Counted from the first letter of the stretch, positions 54,501 through 64,000 are shown. The stretch is DNA of 64,000 bases from Pterois miles (GCA_947000775.1 CAMQGK010000604.1:11462501-11526500), one strand, 5' to 3'. Program-made: numbers and translations. The notes: a model not told the origin generated them from the sequence alone.

Positions 54501-57500
54501 TATTTTTTATTTTAGTTACTTATCTAATCCTTTTAATCCATTTTATGGCTAATACCTTTTTACGTATTAAAATCAGAGGACTAAGGAAAAATAGAAGTGA
54601 ACTGAAACAAATTTTAACTGAAAAACAAGTCACAGTAGCCTCCATTAATGAAACTTTCCTCAAGAAAGACACATCTTTTAAAATGGATGGTTTTAATATG
54701 CTAAGAAAAGAGCAACCAACAGGCCATGGGACGGAGTAGCACTTTGAATGAAATACAATACAGAGAATACAGGGAAACCATTCTTAACCTCATACAAGAA
54801 GAACTCGATTTCATCAACAAATTTATACAGCTCTCAGAAAAAAATGTGCTTGTAATGGGAGATTTTAATGCCAAACACAAGGACTTTATCTGCAAAACTA
54901 CAAACAAATTCAGAAGAGCACTTAGAGAAATATTGGATACCACCAACATCACTATCCTCAGTAACAACGAACCGACACACAACCACTCTGCCCAAACCAT
55001 CCACCCAGGACATACTGGACCTGGCCCTCTCATCACCAGACCTCTCAGCCACACTCCACAACCAGTGTGAGCCACAACATCAGCAGCAACCACCTCCCCA
55101 ATCTTGCTACTTTCTCCCTTACACTCCACTACTTGCCCCAACACAGCACAATACAACTACAAAAGAGCAATCTGGGAAAACTACAGGAAGCATATCATTA
55201 AATCACTCAGCTCCCACACGGCCACCATTCACTAGATACACAAACTCACCCAGGCTAGTGGTGCATGCATGCCACTTCACACGCTTTAAATTATGTTTTT
55301 ATATTTATTTTTTTTCTTGGTCCCAAGTCTGCTGGAGCCGGGAAATGCAGCTGAAAGAAAGCTGAAATAATACATCATTACCAAAGTGCATAGTGAAGTT
55401 TAATTCAATCATCCATTCTATTTTTAAAGTTATTTCTAATATCACTGCCCCATCTACATGACTATATCTGACTTTTGAGTATTCCATTAAATTAATGTCT
55501 ATTAATTTATGCATCCACACATTGGCATTTTTTTTTCTTTTGCCTCCCTGAAGTTACCAACTTCAACAATGTTGCTATTAGTCTGGATGATTGTCTCATG
55601 CGTTACTCTCACTACTGTCAGGACATAGTGACCATTTTATAAAAGTATCTTTTTTTAATCATATTTGCTCCATTTCTATCCACGGCAGCTTTAAGCAGCT
55701 TTAAGGGACACAGAGGGTTTGTGAAACACATGTTTACTGTAACCGAAAAGTGAGGCAGAGGGGTCTTACTAAGCGTCAGTATATGACGAGTTGGGATGAG
55801 AACAGGTTAGACGGTACGGTAATGAAACACCAGCCCATTCTCATTCCCAGGACGTCAAACACCAATGCTTTGTCATTGCTGTCTGCATTTGATACTGCTC
55901 AAGGCTTTCCATTACCTACAATGTAAACCCATCCGTGGCAGCAATAAATGCCCTGGGGAAGTGCTGTGGTGATGTAGTTTTAAAAAGTGACAGAGACAGA
56001 GTGGGTGGGAGTGGAGGTGGAAGGATCCAACATACACAACACTTTCATCCATGATACCACTGTTAGGGTTTCTTGCATTACGTTTCACTTTCATGTTACA
56101 ATCATCTGTTTGTTCTGTGTCTTGTGTTCACAATGTCACATTTTCATTGTACAGATGTAGTACTTTTTCTTAAACCTACCTATAGTGGGATTATTGCCTA
56201 ATCCTAAACAACCAATTTTCTGTTTAAATCACAACATTAAGCATGTGTTTACTGCTAACGAAAAGTAACGGCAAGGGGTCTGACAAATCATCAGTATGTG
56301 ACAAACTGGGATGAGAACATGTTTGTGGTGTTAATATTGACATTTCTTACCAAATTCATAAACATCAGCATTTCATGGGTTGAAAAAGGCTGAATGTGCT
56401 AGCTACTGTTTTACATCAGCCCTGAACCAATTCTGACATAGAGTTGGGACCTATCTGTGTCATGAAATTTAAAAACAAAAATGAATGTCAGTATCCTCTA
56501 ATGAGAAGCCAGGCCATGACCCTGAGCAACTCTTGCCTCAGTTAGGGTCAGACCTAGGAATGAACTTACACATTAATGTCTTGCTAACTTTTTTTGCACT
56601 AGTGTTGTTTGGGATTCAAAATAGAACAACCTTGAATGTTTTGAGCTACAATGACCCATATACAGTATTAAGTACTACATACAGTACATGTTTGACATGT
56701 GTGAATATACTGTATGGTGACTTTATGTTACTTCTATTATGGGAATAAAAGCAGGGAAATTAAACATTTGGAGTGCAGGAGCTTCAACAAAGTTAAAATT
56801 TTGACCCATCACAACCACTACTCACCTTTCTCTTGACGTCAAAGGCAACACTTAAGAGGAGTGAGCCATAGAAGCTCATTTCCAAGATGTAATACCAGTA
56901 CTGAGACTCCAGCATGGACTGCAGACAGAAAGACATACAGAAACAGAGGCAGGATCAGAATGAGATGGACAGCATGTAACATGAAGCTACAATGAATCTC
57001 ACATAGACAAAATATTTATTATGTATATATGCTTAAGGCTGTGCTGTTTGTCCCATACCCTTTAGATGGAAGGAAGGAACTGTAGAAGAATCATTTTGTT
57101 CCCTCAACTCCATTTCTCAAAGTACAGGCTGATAATGAAGCTATGGGATCATACATCACAGTGTGTTAAGCTGAACTACATCATTGTTTTGTAATGAAGG
57201 AGCCTTTTACATATAACTATGAAAGCAGCTTTATATTCCTCCCACTCATGAAAAATAGAATACAGCTCTATTTCTAAATAAAGACATAAGTGTTGCTTTA
57301 CTTTGCTTACAAAGTGAAAATTTGCATGAAGAGGAATGACTGTTACACTGACTGAGAAGATCACTGCTAGTATTTGGAAACACAGCATTTCTATTGGTAT
57401 TTAAGTTATGACCAAAGGATACACTGTTTCTAAATACACTGAACAAAAACGCAACACTTGTTTTTGCTCCCATTTTTTATGCACTGAAGTCAAACATCCA

Positions 57501-58435
57501 AGACTTTCTATGTACACAAAAGGCCTATTTCTCTCAAATATTGTTCACAAATTTGTCTAAATCTGTGTTAGTGAGCACTTCTCCTTTGCTGTAGTAATCC
57601 ATCCACCTCACAGGTGTGGCATATCAAGATGCTGATTAGACAGCATGATTATTGCACAGATGTGGCTTAGACTGATCTTTGACTTAGACTTAGACCTAAA
57701 ATCACGCCAAACAGCATATTATTAATAAATTACATTATATGCAGGAGTCTTTGAATCATACAGCACTAACTGTTTTGGTTAGTAATATTTCCATTACCAA
57801 AACGTAACATTTAATTCCACATTAACAGTGACATTCCCTTCTTTGGTTGCATGCAGCTTTGGAAAAAGTCCTTGCTGCTTTAGCTGGAAGAATGCTGGAA
57901 GAATGGAATGGCAGTAGTGCAACTACAGGTCTGAGTAAAATGAATAATTCAAAAGGTTTTACGGAATCAGCAGGAGAACTTGAATTATATTTAATAAAAT
58001 GATCTAATGTTAAAATGGCAATCATGGTGTATAAAAAGTAGGCTATACAAACCTGCTTTGGAAAACCTGTCCATACTTCTCGAGTGTCATAAAACCATTC
58101 TTTCTGTAAAAACATGGGAAGTAAGTGTAATTATATTTGTATGGTTTGTTTGGAATGTAGCGGTGTATAGATGTAACAATAAAGAGATAAACCCACAAGG
58201 CTGATAGTAACTTGAACATTTAACCACAGATACCTCACAGTAAATCTTATATTTCTGGCTGAGATGGGATCATGTTCTAATCATAAGCTACTCACATCGT
58301 ACAGTGCTACTATTCCTCCGATGAACGCCGACAGGTAGAAGACAAACCTCCAGCTGTAGGACGGAGAGCAGTGACATGTACTGACTATGGCTACTGGAGG
58401 GATTGCATTATCATTATTATCTTTATCATATTTTT

Positions 58436-58495
<60 letters not shown>

Positions 58496-60383
58496 TGGCC
58501 TCCCTGAACTTCTTCAGTATTCCGGGAAGGTCCTGACTGCGTCTTCTTCTGAACCAGCGTAAAACTTGTCTCACTGACAAACTGGTTTTCTTCGACAGCC
58601 CATCAATGTCTGCCTGGAAAGGAGTGAAAACACACACAGACACACACACACACACACATACACAATGATTAAAATGTGTGTAATGTAGACGTATGTCTAT
58701 CTCCCCCCAGAAGGAACATTATGGCAGTTTATTAGTCTGAAAACCTGCACACATAAAAACCAGGCGCATGTGATATGAGCGCACAAAACATTTTCGACAA
58801 GTGTAAAAATAGGAGCCAAACACCTGAGCACCTGTGACAGGGCACTTTGTAGTTATAGTACATTGTCACACATGTATTAATAAATCTGAAGTCACAGAGA
58901 AAAATGCTTTAGGAGTTGGAAGCATTTTTTTTTTCCTTTTTTTGCCCTGTGTAAAGGATTATTTTGAGGCCTTGAATTGGTAACTGATGCAAAGACAGCA
59001 GGGCAGGTGAAATATGATCAACCTTTTAAGCTCTGACTGCTGCATTTTGGTGAGCCCTTGTCATTGACAGTCTAGAGAAAATTCCAGTTGTTTTCATTGC
59101 AATAATCGATGCTTGATGTTGCGACAAGCAACAACATGGCCTTCTTGGCACTCAATTTTAGGTGTGTTTTTCACATTCAACGGCGGCAGTAGCTCAGTCT
59201 GTAAGGACTTGGGTTAGGATGCGGACGTCACGGGTTCAAGACCCCCATGGAACAAGACCAACTGGTTGCTGGAGAGGTGTTTACCTCTTGGGCACTGCCG
59301 AGGTGCCCCTGAGCAAGGCACCAAACCCCCAACTGCTCTGGGCGCTTGTCAGGAGCAGCCCCCTCACTCTGACATCTCTCCATTGATACATGTACTGTGT
59401 TTGAACAACAGAGTGTAAAACTGAATTTCCCCACTGTGGGACTAATAAAGGAATATCTTAGAAGTTATCGCCTTTTAGAGAATCATAGATTTGTGTGTTG
59501 TTGGCATAACAGTCCATGTTGATTTTTTCTGACCAATTAGCTGCACAAAAACACAAAACAAAAGTGGACCAAGTATTGTTCCATATGGGACATTAAATTT
59601 AACCTTAAACCAGTAGGACACAGACATAATTTTTGTGTTTTGTCTCTCAAATATGAGCGAAAACAAGCAAAAAACACCCCACTCAGACCACTAACCAATA
59701 AAAAGACCTCTAAGAGATAAAATTGAAGTTGGTCACATCTTTAAAAAAGTACATAATAATTTGTGAAATATATTTTTTTCATTTGGGTTAACTGAGTTTA
59801 ATATTCAGTATCTTGACATGAGATTAATTATTATTGTTTCTATGTCCTGTTTTCATGGTTTTGGCAATGGGTTAGGGTTAGAGTTGCAGAGAGAATAATT
59901 ATGTAATATAGCTAATAATATATGTATTTTATAATGGATATCATGCTGCATTGAAGAAGACTTGAAAGTAGCAGTTGAGACCATAAACCCATGTTTAGAA
60001 TGTTTATTGTTGTAATAAATAAAATAAAGTGACAAGTGGGGTCATTTTCTCACAGACAACTATATAATCAGATCTTAATCTCTAATAATCTTATTTTTAT
60101 AACCTCCTGATGGCCATTTGAAAGAATACAAGTTTAATGCACTTCCCCATTGGCTTCCTTTTTCAGAACTGGATATCGCTGCCTGGTGTGTTTTTTTTTA
60201 CTTGCAGTACACTGAGTACTCACTGCCACCATACAGGGATAATATATGAGTAGTTATTTGTTTACCTGAGCAGGATTTCTAGACTGAGTAATGTAGTAAA
60301 GTTCCAGAATGGGGTTGTCCTCTGCTTTCAGATGGCCTCTCTGCTTGATCCCAGCGGAGACTGCCAGTGGTGTTGCTATCCAC
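44900..60383 (-). CDS. cers3: Ceramide synthase (CerS2/CerS3 type), last 9 coding exons
   Basis: Nine minus-strand exons join in frame to 337 residues: 60383-60266, 58613-58495, 58353-58296, 58103-58053, 56918-56826, 50599-50471, 49512-49406, 46244-46091, 45085-44900. Ceramide synthases are ER multi-pass enzymes that N-acylate sphinganine with acyl-CoA. Order seen: ATPLA after the first helix, Hox-like domain with WFRRRR, SWRFVFYL helix, QYWYYILEMSFY, DVKRKDF, Lag1p motif with HH (residues 154-155) and HDASD (Asp182, Asp185), ITRLIIFPFW, the chain-length loop CTWVYPVQHYPAF, FFGYYFFN, and an acidic tail from DERSD. The loop and DFREQIIHH resemble CerS2; GTLVMIVHD and KQ-x-x-x-SQYWYYILEM resemble CerS3. 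Location beside ano9 favours cers3, because human 15q26 and 11p15 genes mix on fish chromosomes (recalled). Family is certain, paralogue less so. The first coding exon (about 45-50 residues) was not found. Confidence 0.9.
45151..45640. mobile_element. DNA-transposon fragment in cers3 intron
   Basis: Starts TACACTGATCAGCCACAATA, a known type of fish transposon end beginning after TA. The block up to about 45,640 contains sequence I recognise from a widespread fish repeat (CACTTGCTGCCTAATATAGC). The right inverted end is missing. Confidence 0.55.
46091..46244 (-). CDS. cers3: cers3 exon: chain-length loop and last helices
   Basis: Encodes LIHCTWVYPVQHYPAFFGYY, then LCLHIFWAHLILCMIRKF. The loop between the last two helices governs acyl-chain length in this family; VYPxxxYPAF is close to CerS2. 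Confidence 0.93.
46430..46468. repeat. (ATTTT)n short tandem repeat
   Basis: Four to five TTATT/ATTTT units in a row. Confidence 0.85.
46720..47130 (-). repeat. Dispersed repeat in cers3 intron, antisense copy
   Basis: CCATGGATGGGTTTACATTG-TAGGTAATGGAA (about 47,000-47,031, split) reappears reversed at about 55,905-55,945, and further blocks match weakly. Confidence 0.6.
47140..48630. other. cers3 intron, no recognised feature
   Basis: AT-rich sequence; nothing I can name. Confidence 0.5.
48637..48963 (+). mobile_element. tRNA-derived SINE, subfamily A, copy in cers3 intron
   Basis: GGGGCAGCAGTAGCTCAGTC head, B box GGTTCAAGTCC, full body, and GGGACTAATAAAGG plus (CTT)n tail. Antisense to cers3. 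Confidence 0.9.
48964..49183 (+). repeat. 3' tail of an L2/Rex1-like LINE
   Basis: Ends GGATAAATAAAGTTCTATTC then (TATCT)n, a typical tail. Its first part recurs at 55,600-55,690. Confidence 0.6.
49406..49512 (-). CDS. cers3: cers3 exon: ESAKLFNYAKW helix
   Basis: Encodes SAKLFNYAKWEKTCKSLFVL, then a helix IVFMITRLIIFPFW. Donor GTAAGT. Confidence 0.92.
50471..50599 (-). CDS. cers3: cers3 exon: Lag1p catalytic motif
   Basis: Forty-three codons in phase 0. It holds DFREQIIHHLATLVLLSFSW, then NYIRIGTLVMIVHDASDVLL. The paired His and the two Asp of HDxxD needed for catalysis are present. Confidence 0.95.
51100..52700 (+). mobile_element. Decayed Rex1/L2-like LINE, plus strand
   Basis: Fragments in order: KATGPDGISPKF (about 52,010), then VMKVLDRLVLVHL (about 52,198), a deletion of the catalytic RT core, DYNYLGIHIDNRLNWKT (52,374-52,424), RLSSLRKLRSF, and RRTLNKLLSIMDNPDHRLF (about 52,590). 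The 5' limit is uncertain. Confidence 0.7.
51543..51600. repeat. (ATT)n microsatellite
   Basis: About 18 ATT units inside a region upstream of the LINE fragment. Confidence 0.97.
53440..55265 (+). mobile_element. Jockey-like LINE, 5' part only
   Basis: ORF1-like remnant with a zinc-knuckle pair: CLRC then HHH (54,232-54,273), and CASCGSKHPSISKNCPTY (54,295-54,349). After a spacer comes an ORF2 start with IRGLRKNRSELKQIL, ASINETFLKKD (54,560-54,670) and the endonuclease box VLVMGDFNAKHKDF (54,848-54,889), then PTHNHSA. A frameshift lies near 54,735. The copy stops at about 55,265, before any reverse transcriptase. Confidence 0.75.
54232..54350 (+). pseudogene. Gag-like ORF1 zinc-knuckle fragment
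   Basis: C-x2-C and later C-x-C-x2-C-x4-H-x5-C spacing, interrupted by one stop codon (TAA in the linker). It fits nucleic-acid-binding ORF1 proteins of Jockey-type LINEs. Confidence 0.6.
55590..55690 (+). repeat. Second copy of the LINE-tail-associated repeat
   Basis: TAATCATATTTGCTCCATTT-CTATCCAC matches 49,034-49,060, with the flanking ACCATTTTATAAAA also shared. Confidence 0.7.
55720..56330 (+). repeat. Internal direct repeat and dispersed-repeat copy
   Basis: A block near 55,730-55,810 (CATGTTTACTGTAACCGAAA, GGGATGAGAACA) recurs at 56,240-56,325 (CATGTGTTTACTGCTAACGA, GGGATGAGAACA). The sequence between contains the partner of the repeat at 46,720-47,130. Confidence 0.65.
56826..56918 (-). 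CDS. cers3: cers3 exon: SQYWYYILEMSFY
   Basis: Thirty-one codons in phase 0 with SQYWYYILEMSFYGSLL and VAFDVKRK. These are core Lag1/TLC-domain motifs. Confidence 0.93.
57436..57660. mobile_element. End fragment of a Tc1-type DNA transposon
   Basis: CACTGAACAAAAACGCAACA follows TA and runs on into TTGTTTTTGCTCCCAT, a widespread fish transposon end. The other end is absent. Confidence 0.55.
58053..58103 (-). CDS. cers3: cers3 exon: KEWFYDTREVW
   Basis: Seventeen codons in phase 0 encoding KEWFYDTREVWTGFPKQ, the lumenal loop before the catalytic core. Confidence 0.9.
58296..58353 (-). CDS. cers3: cers3 exon: SWRFVFYL helix
   Basis: Fifty-eight bases encoding SWRFVFYLSAFIGGIVALYD. Donor GTGAGT. 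Confidence 0.9.
58447..58488. repeat. (GA)n microsatellite at cers3 Hox-exon donor
   Basis: On the minus strand this is (CT)n starting eight bases into the intron. Confidence 0.97.
58495..58613 (-). CDS. cers3: cers3 exon: Hox-like domain
   Basis: Encodes IDGLSKKTSLSVRQVLRWF, RRRRSQD, ILKKFREA. WFRRRR and KKFREA are hallmarks of the ceramide-synthase Hox-like domain. Acceptor CCTTTCCAG, donor GTCACT. Microsatellites flank it on both sides. Confidence 0.93.
58629..58663. repeat. (CA)n microsatellite before cers3 Hox-exon acceptor
   Basis: On the minus strand this is (TG)n ending about 15 bases before the acceptor. Confidence 0.93.
59181..59460 (+). mobile_element. tRNA-derived SINE, subfamily B, copy in cers3 intron
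   Basis: CGGCGGCAGTAGCTCAGTCT head, B box GGTTCAAGACC, and GGGACTAATAAAGGAATATC tail. It lacks the CCAATT just before TTACCTCTTGGG that the 40,031 copy has. Confidence 0.9.
60266..60383 (-). CDS. cers3: cers3 exon: post-TM1 segment
   Basis: Encodes WIATPLAVSAGIK, then NPILELYYITQSRNPAQ, matching the segment between the first helix and the Hox-like domain. Acceptor GTATTTCAG, donor GTAAAC, one-base split codon at the 5' side. Confidence 0.88.
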
Positions 60384-61129
60384 CTGAAATACAGTTAACA
60401 GACTCAGTCAATTCTAACAATGTCAGAGTCAGCTGAGGACATATAGTGCATGGTGATGCAGTTTTATTGATGCCATATTTATATTTATACATCAAAAATA
60501 GCCTTCATTCTTTACTATTATTGTCACTGATACTTTTATTCATAATATGACGTAGCTATGACTTTTTGCAAACTTCCAGGGCTCTGCTGTGTTGGTGAAC
60601 TGCAACGGTCAGTGTAATACCTTTTTTTTGTTTTTTGACTGTTAAGGATTCAAGTGAGTTAGAATCACCAAAAAATACAATGGAGCAGGAGGTTCAGGTT
60701 CAAAATTAACTGCTTTTACTTTATTTGTTGGGGCAAAATATTTTCTTTTTCATGGCAGTGGCCATGGCTGACATGAGAAAACAAGGGGAAAGCTGGGGTT
60801 ATAGCAAGAGATGCCAGAATGTTAAGGAAACAGAAAAAAATCACAGCCACGTGGACCCGAAATGGTCACGTTTGGATCAGAGAACAAGAAGGGTCTCAAG
60901 CAAAGATGATAAAGGAACTGAAAGAATCGGAGAAGTATAAAAGTGTACAGTGATAAATGGAAGGTGAAATGGTGATAAGAAATCTGACAGGAATGAAATA
61001 ATGAGCTTAGAGTGGAAACAAAAAATGCACAGAATTGCACATGGATTTAGCTATAAATGCACAGGATGAAACAGATGGCAAAATTTATGATTTTCAAAAT
61101 GAACTAGAAAAAAAAAACTTTTTTTACAT

Positions 61130-62250
61130 TTGAACAGGGAATGCAAATATTACACAGAGCAACAATTCCACGATGAGGTATTGGTGGAAGGAGTATTATC
61201 AATCATTCATTTCAGCATTAGGAGTCTGAATTGTAACTTATATAAAATAAAGGATTATTTAAGTCAGAGCAAGAAAAGACTTAGTGTTATTGCAGTAACA
61301 GAAACATGGTTACAAGAGGAAGACACTGACGAAGTTCAGATAGATGGATATGAAATGTTTTATGTAAATAGAAAAAATAAAAAAGGTGGAGGGGTTGCTC
61401 TGTATGTATGTGCAGATTTAAAATGCAAAGTTGTAGGCAGTATGACAACTGCTGTCAACAATGTTCTGGAAATTAGTACAGTAGAAATCTCAACCGAAAG
61501 AACGAGAAACATTATTAGTTGTATTTATAGAACGCCAGGATCCTGTGTTGAATTATTTACAAAAAAAATAACTGAGTTGTTTGATGGAATCACGAATAAG
61601 AGTGTGTTTCTATGTGGGGATTTCAACATTGATTTGGGAAATGCCAGCAGTCCAATGACAACAAATGAATATATAAATGCAATGTATAGTATGTTTTTTT
61701 TTCTTCTGATAACCAAACCAACAAGAATTACCACACAAAGTGCAACAACTATTGATAATATTTTTACCAATGTCTCAGAGGCATTGGGACAAAGTGGGAT
61801 CTTGATGACTGATGTCAGTGACCATTTGCCAGTTTTTACAGTCTATAAACATTGTGATGTTAACAAAACACAAGTACTTACAGAAAAACTTGTTAGAGAT
61901 AGATCACAAAAGGCACTGGAGGCATTAAAAAGAGATCTGGAACAACAAAGCTGGAAAGAGGTTTATGTAAATGATGTCAATAAAGCCTATGATTCTTTCA
62001 TTAGATTGTTTTGTAACCTGTATGAAAAAAACTGCAAAATAAGGAAACTGTCCAAGAAGGAGATGATTAATAGACCATGGATGACAACTGGATTGCAAAA
62101 TGCCTGTAAAAAAAAAAAAAATAATTTGTACAGAAGTTTTTTGAAACTAAGGACAAAAGAGGCTGAAAATAAGTATAAGACATATAAAAATAAATTAGTA
62201 TCTATAATAAGACAACAGAAGAAAGAGTACTATAGTGATTTACTAAGTAA
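61130..62250 (+). CDS. LINE ORF2 endonuclease domain (continuous part)
   Basis: About 373 codons without a stop before the SINE insertion. Endonuclease residues of the Asn-Glu-Asp-His type are visible: E in VTETW, D and N in GDFNID, and D and H in SDHLP. It nicks target DNA for target-primed reverse transcription. It then runs into the SINE, where the frame continues for some 60 codons by chance. Confidence 0.85.
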
Positions 62251-62549
62251 AAGAAAGAAAGAAAGATATTCATTTATTAGTCCCACAGTGGGGAAATTCA
62301 GTTTTACACTCTGTTGTTCACACAGTACATATACATGTCAATGGAGAGATGTCAGAGTGAGGGGGCTGCTCCTGACAAGCACCCAGAGCAGTTGGGGGTT
62401 TGGTGCCTTGCTCAGGGGCACCTCGGCAGTGCCCAAGAGGTAAACTGGCACCTCTCCAGCAACCAGTTGGTCTTGGTCCATGGGGGACTTGAACCAGAGA
62501 CCTCTGCGTCCTAACTCAAGTCCTTACGGACTGAGCTACTGCCGCCCCC
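62250..62549 (-). mobile_element. SINE subfamily B inserted in the LINE
   Basis: Reverse copy: (GAAA)n tail, CATTTATTAGTCCCACAGTG, core, B box reversed (GGACTTGAACC), and CTGCCGCCCCC at the head side. LINE coding resumes after it with RDDIKATWRIING. Confidence 0.92.
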
Positions 62550-62559
62550 AAACAGAGAT

Positions 62560-63537
62560 GACATAAAGGCTACTTGGAGAATAATAAATGGGGTAGCAAA
62601 AAAATATATCAAGACTACCAAATTACTTTGTAAAGGAAAATTTAGATGTAAATGACGCAAAAGAAATAATTAATGAGTTTAATAATTTTTTTGTAAATAT
62701 TGGTCCAAATCTGGCAAGAACTATTCCTGATACAATGGAAAAGGATGTTGGTGAAAATATAAAGGATAATATTAAAAGCATTTTCATAAATAAGGTAGAA
62801 GAAGATGAAATATATATATTGTTAACAAGTGTGTGAGTAAAAGATCTGCTGATTGCCATGATATAGATATGATGTTACTGAAGGATATAATCAGTTATAT
62901 TATTGACCCATTTACATATATATGCAATCTGTCACTTTCAACTGGAATATTTCCTGAAAATATGAAAATTGCTAAAGTAATCCCACTTTATAAAAGTGGA
63001 AATAAACATGTCTTCTCCAATTATAGACCAGTGTCTTTGCTGCCACAATTTTCAAAAATATTGGAAAAAGTATTTACTGCCAGGCTGGACAAATTTCTCG
63101 ATAGTCATGACATTCTGAGCAGCAGTCAGTATGGTTTCAGGGCTAATCATTCAACATCAATGGCATTAATGGAATTAAAAGAGGAATTATCTAAAGTAGT
63201 AAATGATAAAAAATATTTTGTAAGCATCTTTGTTGACCTGAAGAAAGTGTTCGATACCATAGATCATGACATTCTTCTTAAAAAACTTAGTAAATCTGGT
63301 ATCAGAGGGGTGGCACTTCATTGGATCCCAAGTTATTTAAAGAACAGAGGACATTATGTTGAAATAAATGGTACAAAATCAAAAAGGTGTATTGTTACTT
63401 GTGGGGTTCCTCAAGGATCGGTCTTGGGGCCTAAACTGTTTCTCTTGTACATAAATGATATTGTTAATGTTTCAAAAATTCTGAAATGCATTTTATTTAC
63501 AGATGACACAACTTTTTTTGTGCCAGTGATAATTTAA
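62560..63537 (+). pseudogene. LINE ORF2 reverse-transcriptase domain, frameshifted
   Basis: Readable in pieces: DDIKATWRIINGVAKKY, then a frame change, INEFNNFFVNIGPNLA, a stop near 62,836, then a 234-codon open stretch (62,833-63,537) with the RT core. The order matches L2/CR1-group reverse transcriptases. Confidence 0.85.
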
Positions 63538-64000
63538 TGCACATGAAAGATGTGGTTCAAAATGAACTGATAAAAATGAAACACTGGTTTAATGTGAATA
63601 AATTTTCTTTAAATTTTGATAAATCATGTTTATATTATTTTGTAATAGAGGTACAAATATTGAAATTTCACTGGAGATAGATGGTATAAGAATTGATAAA
63701 GTAAGTGAAACAAAGGTGTCATTATTGATGAAAATATTTCCTGGAAGCCACATATTAATAGCATAGAATTTAAAATAGCTAAAACAATTGCAGTATTACA
63801 TAAAGTAAAAGATTATCTGATAAAAAAAGGCCCTATTGTCACTATATAATTCCTTAATTGTTCCAAATCTGACCAATTGTATAGAAATTTGGGGAACCAC
63901 ATATAAAACAATTAAACCAGTTTTCATTTTACAAAAAAGAGCAATAAGAATCATAAGTGGAAGTAGATAGAGATCCATCACATGCATTGTTACCAGAAAA

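Larger units (their letters stand above)
61130..64000 (+). mobile_element. L2/CR1-like LINE with endonuclease and RT, carrying a SINE
   Basis: Open from 61,130. The apurinic endonuclease shows VTETWLQEED (about 61,290), GGVALYV, IYRTPGS, FLCGDFNIDLG (61,607-61,640), ATTIDNIF and DVSDHLPVF (61,811-61,838). The reverse transcriptase shows NYRPVSLLPQFSKILEKVF (63,020-63,076), QYGFRANHST, FVDLKKVFDTIDHDIL, GVPQGSVLGPKLFLLYINDI (63,402-63,461) and FTDDTTFF with the catalytic Asp pair. The Lys in place of Ala in DLKKVFD, and frameshifts near 62,630, 62,835, 63,537 and 63,650-63,710, show decay. It continues past the window end and lies antisense in the presumed cers3 first intron. Confidence 0.9.

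Noticed and set aside
60390..61130. Search for the cers3 first coding exon
   Set aside because: No minus-strand stretch with the expected N-terminal aromatic and first-helix pattern was found before the LINE.
1..64000. Bacterial-type operons, CRISPR arrays or phage modules
   Set aside because: Spliced vertebrate genes and eukaryotic transposons throughout; no spaced identical repeats of CRISPR type.

Overview
This window looks like nuclear DNA from a ray-finned, probably percomorph, fish. It holds vertebrate genes split by GT-AG introns, long microsatellites, and a fish-type mixture of Tc1/mariner, hAT, L2/Rex1-like LINE, DIRS-like and tRNA-derived SINE repeats. There is no bacterial operon, CRISPR array, rRNA or genuine tRNA gene. 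The species assignment is inference; the gene structures below were read directly by joining exons in frame. || Layout. (1) Bases 1-35,015, plus strand: the last 20 coding exons of an anoctamin that I recognise as ano9 (TMEM16J). They give 663 in-frame residues from the end of the N-terminal dimerisation region, through ten membrane segments, to the stop codon. The 5' exons lie before base 1. Its introns carry a Tc1 transposase fragment, an antisense Rex1-like LINE split by a hAT element, four SINEs of one family plus a second SINE type, a DIRS-like remnant, an internally deleted Tc1 element, a hAT relic that still holds transposase C-terminal codons, a large palindromic minisatellite and several long dinucleotide tracts lying against splice sites. 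(2) About 35,300-44,250: a gene-free interval with scattered repeats. (3) About 44,250-60,383, minus strand: the last nine coding exons (337 residues) of a ceramide synthase of the CerS2/CerS3 group, best called cers3. They cover the Hox-like domain, the Lag1p catalytic motif, the acyl-chain-selectivity loop and the acidic C-terminus. The first coding exon was not found and probably lies beyond the LINE that fills 61,130-64,000. The two genes are tail to tail. || How the genes work. ANO9 belongs to a family of Ca2+-activated lipid scramblases and ion channels; all six canonical Ca2+-coordinating positions are kept. CERS3-type enzymes N-acylate sphingoid bases with very-long-chain acyl-CoA in the ER. 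Both act on membrane lipids, but nothing here shows a shared pathway; the neighbourhood is more likely syntenic. || What stands out. I see no new multi-gene system. The best leads are a CxxC-x4-C-x9-CxxC cysteine cluster in the ANO9 loop between the TM6 and TM7 Ca2+-site segments; a duplicated splice acceptor whose upstream copy would add a stop codon; (TG)n and (CA)n tracts touching ano9 splice sites and flanking the cers3 Hox-like exon; an inverted minisatellite able to form a large hairpin; an unclassified dispersed repeat present as a + copy near 2.0-3.1 kb and a - copy near 41.4-42.3 kb; and several datable nested insertions with exact target-site duplications.
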